This document shows positions 1-5,402 of a stretch of 5,402 nucleotides of DNA, piece by piece. Within the stretch, counting starts at the first letter, position 1; each line of letters begins with the position of its first letter. The stretch comes from Rhodoferax sp. OV413 (GTDB taxonomy: Bacteria; Pseudomonadota; Gammaproteobacteria; Burkholderiales; Burkholderiaceae_C): NCBI GenBank assembly GCA_945861195.1, contig CAMATS010000190.1:1-5402 (forward strand), read 5' to 3'. The translations under genes and the position numbers were made by a program. Below the pieces are notes generated by a model. It was not told where the DNA came from and did not search any database. It saw only the letters and a list, made by a program, of their open reading frames with translations.

Positions 1-47
1 GCCCCGGGCCCTGAGCAGCGGCCCCGGCGAACCCAGCACAGGGCAGT

Positions 48-60
48 CTTGATAATCAAG
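48..60. promoter_or_regulatory. 13-bp palindrome before the first CHR gene
   Basis: The bases read CTTGAT-A-ATCAAG, a perfect inverted repeat with 6-bp arms and one central base, ending two bases before the ATG at 63. It occupies the place where a Shine-Dalgarno sequence would lie, and no good Shine-Dalgarno is visible there. It could be a repressor or activator half-site pair or a small translational element. The palindrome is seen directly; a regulatory role is inference, and a chance palindrome is possible. Confidence 0.3.
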
Positions 61-62
61 CC

Positions 63-713
63 ATGCGCGATACCGCCACACCACCCGCCACACCACCCAC
101 CTCGAGCAAGGCCAAGCTCAATGCCGACCCCGACGCGAGCCCCCGCCCAGAATCACTGCGCGCACTGTTCTGGTCGTTCACCTGGCTGGCCCTGCAGGGC
201 TTTGGCGGGGTGCTGGCCATCGTCCAGCGCGAACTCGTAGAGCGCCAGCGCTGGCTCACGCGGGAGCAGTTTGTGGAAGACTGGGCCGTGGCTCAGGTGC
301 TGCCCGGCCCCAATGTGGTTAATTTGTCGCTGATGCTGGGCGACCGTTTTTTTGGGCTACGAGGGGCGTTTGTGGCAATGGCTGGCATCCTGAGCTTGCC
401 GCTTGTGTTGGTGCTGCTGCTGGCCACCCTGTATGCCGGCGTGCAGACCCTGCCGGTGGCGCAGGGGGCGCTGCGCGGCATGGGAGCTGTGGCTGCCGGC
501 CTGATCGCTGCCACCGGCCTCAAACTGTTGCCGGCCTTGAAGAAAAATGTCGTCGGCTCCCTTGCCAGTGCTGGTGCAATCAGCCTCACTGTCCTGGCCA
601 TTGGCTGGCTGCGCCTGCCGCTGGCCTGGGTGCTGCTCGTCCTGGGGGGTCTGAGTTGCGCCTGGGCCTACCGGCAGCTGGGCCGTTTGCCCAAAGACAT
701 GGGTGGCGCATGA
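63..713 (+). CDS. Chromate transporter family protein, N-terminal-type CHR subunit
   Basis: Predicted inner-membrane protein of 216 residues with a single CHR domain, about half the size of classical ChrA. Members of this family export chromate in exchange or with ion coupling; short paired forms work as two partner subunits. Residues 1-32 form a polar Pro/Thr/Ser-rich cytosolic tail. The family pattern follows: FGG at 47-49, an ERQRWLT-type segment near 59-66, and the PGPN motif at 81-84. Hydrophobic segments lie at roughly 34-50, 102-125, 136-157, 168-183 and 185-203. The ATG at 63 is the first usable start, but it has a weak ribosome binding site and the tail is not conserved-looking, so a later start is conceivable. 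The stop TGA overlaps the next gene's ATG (ATGA at 710-713), which implies one transcript and coupled translation. The true substrate (chromate, sulfate or another anion) cannot be read from sequence. Confidence 0.88.
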   Translation: MRDTATPPATPPTSSKAKLNADPDASPRPESLRALFWSFTWLALQGFGGVLAIVQRELVERQRWLTREQFVEDWAVAQVLPGPNVVNLSLMLGDRFFGLRGAFVAMAGILSLPLVLVLLLATLYAGVQTLPVAQGALRGMGAVAAGLIAATGLKLLPALKKNVVGSLASAGAISLTVLAIGWLRLPLAWVLLVLGGLSCAWAYRQLGRLPKDMGGA

Positions 714-1300
714 GCATCGCGCTGAGCGCTGCTGACTGGCTGGCGCTGCTCGGTCATTTTTTGTCACTCTCGCTGCTGGCGGTTGGTGGGGCAATCAGCA
801 CTGCGCCCGACATGCACCGCCATCTGGTGATGCAGCAACACTGGCTGAGCGAGGCGCAGTTCAGCTCTGCGATCGCGCTGGCACAGGCCGCACCCGGGCC
901 CAACGTGCTGTTCATCGCACTGCTGGGTTGGCAGGTGGGGCTCAACGCCGCTCCAGCCAGCGGCCTGCCCCCCTGGGTCTGCGCCCTGCTGGGGGTCAGC
1001 CTGAGCATGCTGGGCACCCTGCTGCCCAGCACCGTACTCACCTTTAGCGTGGCCCGTTGGGGCCACCGAAACCGTGAACGGCGTGTGGTGCGTGCCTTCA
1101 AGCAGGGCATGGCGCCGTTGGTGATTGGCATCTTGCTGGCCACCGGGATCATCCTGGCCACCAGCCAGGGCACTTCAGCCGAGCACTGGCCGCTCTGGCT
1201 GCTGGCCGCCGTCACCGCGCTGCTGGTCTGGAGCACCCGCATCCACTTGCTCTGGCTGCTGGGTGCGGGGGCGGTGCTGGGGGGGTTGGGCTGGGTTTAG
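710..1300 (+). CDS. Chromate transporter family protein, C-terminal-type CHR subunit
   Basis: Predicted inner-membrane protein of 196 residues, the partner half of the preceding gene. It repeats the same CHR pattern: VGG at 25-27 in the first hydrophobic stretch, a QQHWLSEAQF segment at 42-51, and PGPN at 62-65. Further hydrophobic segments lie at about 90-115, 133-150, 159-174 and 177-195. The ATG at 710 was chosen because it forms the ATGA overlap with the upstream stop and removes 18 polar residues read from the other gene's frame. An in-frame ATG at 656 lies inside the upstream gene and is less likely. Paired short CHR proteins are known to function together, probably as an antiparallel heterodimer; that these two do so is inferred from their overlap and matching motifs. 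The gene ends with TAG, overlapping the end of rlmB on the other strand by 4 bases. Confidence 0.87.
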   Translation: MSIALSAADWLALLGHFLSLSLLAVGGAISTAPDMHRHLVMQQHWLSEAQFSSAIALAQAAPGPNVLFIALLGWQVGLNAAPASGLPPWVCALLGVSLSMLGTLLPSTVLTFSVARWGHRNRERRVVRAFKQGMAPLVIGILLATGIILATSQGTSAEHWPLWLLAAVTALLVWSTRIHLLWLLGAGAVLGGLGWV

Positions 1301-2073
1301 GGCTTCGCCGACCGCTGCCGCAAAGCCTCGTACAGGCACACACCGCTGGCCACCGACACGTTCAGGCTTTCCACCGCGCCGCGCATCGGGATGCTCACCA
1401 GCTCATCGCAGGTTTTGGCGGTCAGCTGACGCAGGCCGGCGCCCTCGGCGCCCAGCACCAGCGCCACCGGGCCGGTCAGGTCGGCTTGGTAGAGGGTGCG
1501 CGGCGCCGCGTCGCTGGTTCCAATCACCCAGATGTTGCGCTCTTTGAGTTCCCCCAGGGTGCGCGCCAGGTTGGTCACCATGAAATAGGGCACGGTCTCG
1601 GCCGCGCCGCTAGCCACCTTGGCCACCGTGGCATTGATGCCGGCGGCATGGTCTTTGGGTGCAATCACCGCATGCACGCCGGCGCCGTCAGCCACGCGCA
1701 GGCAGGCGCCCAGGTTGTGCGGGTCGGTCACGCCGTCGAGCACCAAAATCAGTGCCGCCACCCGCTCGGCCATCGGTTTGGCGGCCTGGGCCGCCTCCAT
1801 CGCATCAAGCAGGTCGTCCAGTGAATGCACCTGCGCCAGTTCCTGCACCCGCGCCGCCACCCCCTGGTGCCCGTGGCCGCCACACAGCCGGGCCAGCCGC
1901 ACGCCATCGGCCTCGATCAGTCGCACCCCGGCTTCGGCCACTTTCTCAATGAACTGCCGCATCCGCGCATCGCGCCGTCCCGGGTCAACAAAGATTTCAA
2001 CCACCGACTGCGGCGCCGTCTTCAGGCGTACGCCCACGGCATGAAAACCGAACAAAATTTTGGCAGATGACAT
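1297..2073 (-). CDS. rlmB: 23S rRNA (guanosine(2251)-2'-O)-methyltransferase RlmB
   Basis: Cytosolic SPOUT-class (SpoU/TrmH family) enzyme that uses S-adenosylmethionine to methylate the 2'-OH of G2251 in the P-loop of 23S rRNA during large-subunit assembly. The protein is 258 residues, close to the usual ~245. An N-terminal RNA-binding substrate domain (about 4-80, beginning ILFGFHAV) is followed by the trefoil-knot catalytic domain. Motif 1 reads DGVTDPHNLGACLR at 113-126, with the catalytic-type Asn120 and Arg126. Motif 2 is VLGAEGAGL at 206-214, and motif 3 is IPMRGAVESLNVSVA at 228-242, which form the SAM-binding knot. The start ATG at 2073 fits the family N-terminus. The reading frame runs 40 codons further upstream, but that extension is translated repeat DNA. 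No Shine-Dalgarno is visible; a CATAAT at 2086-2081 could be a -10 box giving a very short leader. No terminator separates its end from the convergent transporter gene. Confidence 0.95.
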   Translation of the reverse strand: MSSAKILFGFHAVGVRLKTAPQSVVEIFVDPGRRDARMRQFIEKVAEAGVRLIEADGVRLARLCGGHGHQGVAARVQELAQVHSLDDLLDAMEAAQAAKPMAERVAALILVLDGVTDPHNLGACLRVADGAGVHAVIAPKDHAAGINATVAKVASGAAETVPYFMVTNLARTLGELKERNIWVIGTSDAAPRTLYQADLTGPVALVLGAEGAGLRQLTAKTCDELVSIPMRGAVESLNVSVASGVCLYEALRQRSAKP

Positions 2074-2112
2074 GCGCCGGATTATGGCGTCCGGGTTGGG
2101 CACCATGTCCAC

Positions 2113-2138
2113 GGATCCCCGATCAGGTCGGGGATGAC
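2113..2138 (+). repeat. Intergenic hairpin repeat, copy A
   Basis: A 26-base unit beginning GGATCCCCGA and ending TCGGGGATGAC. Its core has perfect 8-bp arms, ATCCCCGA at 2115-2122 and TCGGGGAT at 2128-2135, around a 5-base loop. It matches the copy at 2960-2985 at 23 of 26 positions and faces copy B head to head. Such REP-like units are commonly dispersed between genes in betaproteobacteria and are often misread as small proteins. The repeat is seen directly; mobility or function is not shown. Confidence 0.8.
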
Positions 2139-2148
2139 AAAAAGCGCC

Positions 2149-2175
2149 GTCATTCCCGGCCACGACTGGGAATCC
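2149..2175 (-). repeat. Intergenic hairpin repeat, copy B (inverted)
   Basis: Read on the minus strand this 27-base unit begins GGATTCCC and ends GGGAATGAC, so it is an inverted relative of copy A, ten bases away. Its own hairpin pairs ATTCCC at 2152-2157 with GGGAAT at 2168-2173. Together A and B form a two-headed element like the paired REP units (BIMEs) of other bacteria. It lies downstream of vapC and upstream of rlmB on the minus strand. Confidence 0.75.
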
Positions 2176-2240
2176 AGCGCTGCACTGTCTCACATTCAGA
2201 GCGAATCAGACTGCAGCCCAAGCACAGATAGACCCCGTGG

Positions 2241-2645
2241 TCACACGACGCCCAGCCCGGCCTCAATCGCCGCCGCTTTCAGCTGGGCGTCCTGCGTCGC
2301 CACCTTCAGACCATGGCGCAGGGCCAATTCCAAGTAGACCGCGTCATAGCTGCTGAGTTGGTAACGCAGCGCCAGCTCAAACAATTGGCGCTGACCCGGT
2401 GCAGGCCCGGTATCCACATCGATCGGCAAATCGCCCAGAGTGTCGATGATCTGGCGTGCCGCAGTCGGCGCCAGTTTGCCTCGGCTACAGGCCGTTTTCA
2501 GAACGTTGGCCAGCTCCTGTTGCCACAAAGGCGGCACCAGCGCGCGGTCGCTTTTCAGCAACTCGGCCACGGCCTCGGTGTAGGCGTTGGCCTGCTCGGG
2601 CAGGTACCAGCCCGACACCACCGAGTTGTCCAGCACAAACGGCAT
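2241..2645 (-). CDS. vapC: VapC-type PIN-domain ribonuclease toxin
   Basis: Toxin of a type II toxin-antitoxin pair, 134 residues, the usual size for VapC. PIN-domain toxins are Mg2+-dependent endoribonucleases that typically cut tRNA or rRNA loops and halt translation when freed from the antitoxin. The expected acidic residues are present: Asp6 in FVLDNSV, Glu44 in WQQELANVL, Asp101 in SSYDAVYLELA, and Asp119 in TQDAQL, so the active site appears intact. The DNSVVSGWYLPEQ opening and the SSYDAVYLELALRHG block are typical of the subgroup paired with Phd/YefM-like antitoxins. The ATG at 2645 shares its A with the antitoxin's TGA stop (TGATG), which favours translational coupling and antitoxin excess. 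The specific RNA target cannot be deduced. Confidence 0.93.
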   Translation of the reverse strand: MPFVLDNSVVSGWYLPEQANAYTEAVAELLKSDRALVPPLWQQELANVLKTACSRGKLAPTAARQIIDTLGDLPIDVDTGPAPGQRQLFELALRYQLSSYDAVYLELALRHGLKVATQDAQLKAAAIEAGLGVV

Positions 2646-2899
2646 CAGTCGCGCCCGGCGCCGATCGCCTCTGCCAGCCCTACGCCCAAGACCGCATCGC
2701 GGCCCAGGTCGCGCAGCCGGTGCATGGCATCGGACACCCGCTCGCCCTGCCCGGCCGCGGAGTCGCTCGGCGCGCCCATGGCCACCAACCGTGCCACCGC
2801 AGTGCCATGCCGGGTGATGGTGAACTCTTCACCAAGCGCCACCTCGGCCAACAGCTCCGAGAACCGATTCTTGGCTTCATACACGGCAACGGTTTTCAT
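2645..2899 (-). CDS. vapB: Phd/YefM-family antitoxin partner of VapC
   Basis: Antitoxin of 84 residues, first gene of the pair. The N-terminal Phd/YefM fold (1-40) shows the family signature: MKTVAVYEAKNRFSELLAEV, then GEEFTITRHGTAVARLV at 23-39. It is expected to dimerise, bind the operator of its own promoter, and use its flexible C-terminus (about 45-84, including DAMHRLRDLGRDAVLG) to cover the PIN active site. The ATG at 2899 was chosen because the family N-terminus begins there and a strong AGGAGG lies at 2914-2909 with normal spacing. The frame is open to an ATG at 2959, but those 20 codons run through that site and a palindrome. The symbol vapB is used loosely for the partner of VapC; the fold is Phd/YefM-like rather than AbrB-like. 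Confidence 0.92.
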   Translation of the reverse strand: MKTVAVYEAKNRFSELLAEVALGEEFTITRHGTAVARLVAMGAPSDSAAGQGERVSDAMHRLRDLGRDAVLGVGLAEAIGAGRD

Positions 2900-2907
2900 T
2901 TTTCGGA

Positions 2908-2914
2908 CCCTCCT
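2908..2914 (-). promoter_or_regulatory. Shine-Dalgarno of the antitoxin gene
   Basis: On the minus strand the bases read AGGAGGG, eight bases before the ATG at 2899. It is by far the best ribosome binding site in the window and decides the antitoxin start against the in-frame ATG at 2959. Its strength fits the need for antitoxin excess over toxin. Confidence 0.8.
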
Positions 2915-2918
2915 ATTC

Positions 2919-2928
2919 TGGCTAGCCA
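2919..2928. promoter_or_regulatory. Palindrome before antitoxin gene, candidate operator
   Basis: TGGCTAGCCA is a perfect 10-bp palindrome lying 20 bases before the antitoxin ATG and just before its Shine-Dalgarno. Phd/YefM antitoxins typically autoregulate by binding short palindromes at their own promoter, so this is the natural operator candidate. A second TGGC occurs nearby on the minus strand (2938-2935). No clear -35/-10 pair could be assigned. The palindrome is seen directly; the role is inferred. Confidence 0.4.
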
Positions 2929-2959
2929 TATTTTGCCAGATGGCGATACATGGCCGCAT

Positions 2960-3017
2960 GGATCCCTGATCAGGTCGGAAATGACTGACGAGGTCGGTGA
3001 TGACGGACAGGGATGAC
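2960..3017 (+). repeat. Intergenic hairpin repeat, copy C with degenerate tails
   Basis: Positions 2960-2985 form a unit matching copy A at 23 of 26 bases (GGATCCCTGATCAGG... ending GGAAATGAC). Two shortened tails follow, GAGGTCGGTGATGAC at 2990-3004 and GGACAGGGATGAC at 3005-3017, so ATGAC recurs at 2981, 3000 and 3013. The central part contains TGATCA, and the hairpin arms are less perfect than in copy A. It lies between the divergent antitoxin and ABC-F genes, so both promoters must lie within or beside it. Confidence 0.75.
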
Positions 3018-3052
3018 GCGCCCTTACACTACCACCCTTCGCCGCCACGCCC

Positions 3053-3075
3053 GCGGCCATGCCTTTGCTGGCCGC
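3053..3075 (+). other. Stem-loop in the leader of the ABC-F gene
   Basis: GCGGCCA at 3053-3059 pairs perfectly with TGGCCGC at 3069-3075 around a 9-base loop, 54 bases before the GTG start. In a long, C-rich leader it could affect mRNA stability or translation, but no U-run, leader peptide or anti-stem is evident. The pairing is visible; any function is speculative in DNA this GC-rich. Confidence 0.3.
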
Positions 3076-3128
3076 TGCCGGCCCCTAACCGTGCGCTACC
3101 CGAACGCCACCCGAACCGACCCCCACCT

Positions 3129-5126
<1,998 letters not shown>

Positions 5127-5130
5127 AGAC

Positions 5131-5155
5131 GGATTCCGGTTTGCCCGGAAATGAC
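5131..5155 (+). repeat. Intergenic hairpin repeat, copy D
   Basis: A 25-base unit beginning GGATTCCGG and ending CCCGGAAATGAC, related to copies A to C by its shared ends. TTCCGG at 5134-5139 pairs with CCGGAA at 5145-5150 around a 5-base loop. It starts five bases after the ABC-F stop codon and continues ATGACGGAC, as also seen at 3000-3008. It could act as an mRNA 3'-end stabiliser or a weak terminator, but no T-run follows. Confidence 0.65.
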
Positions 5156-5226
5156 GGACGCTGTGAGCACCGGCAGTTGGCTGTCATGTGCGACCATGAT
5201 CTCGAGCGGAGATTCCTTGGTGGAAT

Positions 5227-5244
5227 CAATGCCAATGCCAATGC
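5227..5244. repeat. Three tandem copies of CAATGC
   Basis: The hexamer CAATGC occurs three times in a row without interruption in the gap between the ABC-F gene and the right-edge gene. It is the only simple tandem repeat of note in the window. No function is suggested; three copies are within what chance slippage produces. Confidence 0.6.
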
Positions 5245-5261
5245 TTACCCTGCAGCCCATC

Positions 5262-5278
5262 ATGCGGCAGAGCCGCAT
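5262..5278 (-). terminator. Stem-loop after the cyclase-like gene, possible terminator
   Basis: ATGCGGC and GCCGCAT form a perfect 7-bp stem with a 3-base loop, five bases after the stop codon of the minus-strand gene ending at 5284. Its position fits a transcript 3' end, but no run of T follows on the minus strand, so it is not a canonical intrinsic terminator. It may only protect the mRNA end. Confidence 0.4.
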
Positions 5279-5283
5279 ACCAA

Positions 5284-5402
5284 TCAGTTCTGATCGGATT
5301 TGTTCAAGAACCAAGTGCTCATCTCGCACTTGCCTTTGACTTTGATGACGCCGCAATGTTCAAGCGAGAACGGCTGGAGCAAAGCTTGGCGCGTAGCGTC
5401 AC
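5284..5402 (-). CDS. C-terminal end of a class III adenylate/guanylate cyclase-like protein (partial)
   Basis: Only the last 38 codons before a TGA stop (5286-5284) are inside the window; the start lies beyond the right edge. The visible peptide includes FSLEHCGVIKVKGKCEMSTW followed by FLNKS. The pattern (G)-x-I-x-VKGK-x-x-M-x-T-(W/Y)-F-L closely resembles the final strands of class III nucleotidyl cyclase domains, where the usual form is VKGKG with a closing T-Y-x-L or T-W-F-L. Here the second Gly of VKGKG is Cys. Such enzymes make cAMP or cGMP from ATP or GTP and usually carry N-terminal sensor domains, which cannot be seen here. Metal-binding and base-selecting residues are also outside the window, so activity and substrate are unknown. 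Identification rests on one short but distinctive motif. Confidence 0.68.
   Translation of the reverse strand, partial: DATRQALLQPFSLEHCGVIKVKGKCEMSTWFLNKSDQN

Noticed and set aside
2..52. Possible tail of an upstream + strand gene ending in TGA at 50-52
   Set aside because: The frame is open from base 2 and ends ten bases before the CHR gene, which fits an operon, but 16 codons of Pro/Ser/Gly-rich sequence match nothing I recognise.
2074..2193. 40-codon N-terminal extension of RlmB
   Set aside because: It reads through repeat copies A and B and the family N-terminus begins at the ATG at 2073.
2134..2337. Small + strand frame beginning MTKSAVIPGHDWESSAAL
   Set aside because: It is a translation of the intergenic repeat pair followed by antisense of vapC. 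Peptides like this are a common misannotation of such repeats, and there is no ribosome binding site.
3000..3030. Possible promoter for the ABC-F gene (ATGACG at 3000-3005 and TACACT at 3025-3030)
   Set aside because: Each box matches the sigma-70 consensus at only four of six bases and the spacing is 19 bases, too weak to call.
5151..5339. 62-codon + strand frame after the ABC-F gene
   Set aside because: It starts in repeat copy D, contains the CAATGC tandem repeat, runs antisense to the cyclase-like frame, and has no ribosome binding site or recognisable motif.

Overview
This 5.4 kb stretch looks like the chromosome of a betaproteobacterium, most likely of the Comamonadaceae (Rhodoferax/Polaromonas-like). 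That placement is an inference from high GC, strong G/C third-position codon bias, the housekeeping gene types, and short intergenic repeats of the GGATYCC...GGRATGAC kind that I associate with that group. No rRNA, tRNA, CRISPR array, insertion sequence or transposase is visible.

Layout. (1) Positions 63-1300, + strand: two overlapping short membrane-protein genes. Each encodes one half-size CHR domain, and together they make a two-subunit chromate-transporter-family protein. (2) Positions 1297-2073, - strand: rlmB, the 23S rRNA G2251 2'-O-ribose methyltransferase, whose stop codon overlaps the stop of the second transporter gene. (3) Positions 2241-2899, - strand: a two-gene type II toxin-antitoxin module. 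The Phd/YefM-type antitoxin comes first and the VapC-type PIN-domain RNase second, joined by a TGATG stop/start. (4) Positions 3129-5126, + strand: a complete ABC-F ATPase of the YheS type, starting at GTG. (5) Positions 5284-5402, - strand: the last 38 codons of a gene whose C-terminus resembles a class III adenylate/guanylate cyclase domain; the rest lies beyond the window.

Non-coding DNA. The gaps at 2074-2240, 2900-3128 and 5127-5283 are all under 300 bases. They hold copies of one small hairpin-forming repeat: a head-to-head pair at 2113-2175, a copy with degenerate tails at 2960-3017, and one just after the ABC-F stop at 5131-5155. The toxin-antitoxin pair sits between two same-orientation copies (23 of 26 bases identical), which suggests an accessory cassette within housekeeping DNA. 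Small palindromes lie just before the first transporter gene (48-60) and before the antitoxin gene (2919-2928) and are candidate operator sites.

Functionally, ribosome care is represented by rlmB and the ABC-F protein. The toxin is expected to cut RNA and to be held in check by its antitoxin. The transporter pair and the cyclase fragment appear unrelated to these. I did not find a convincing new biological system. The most interesting points are the repeat-bracketed toxin-antitoxin cassette and the cyclase fragment at the right edge.
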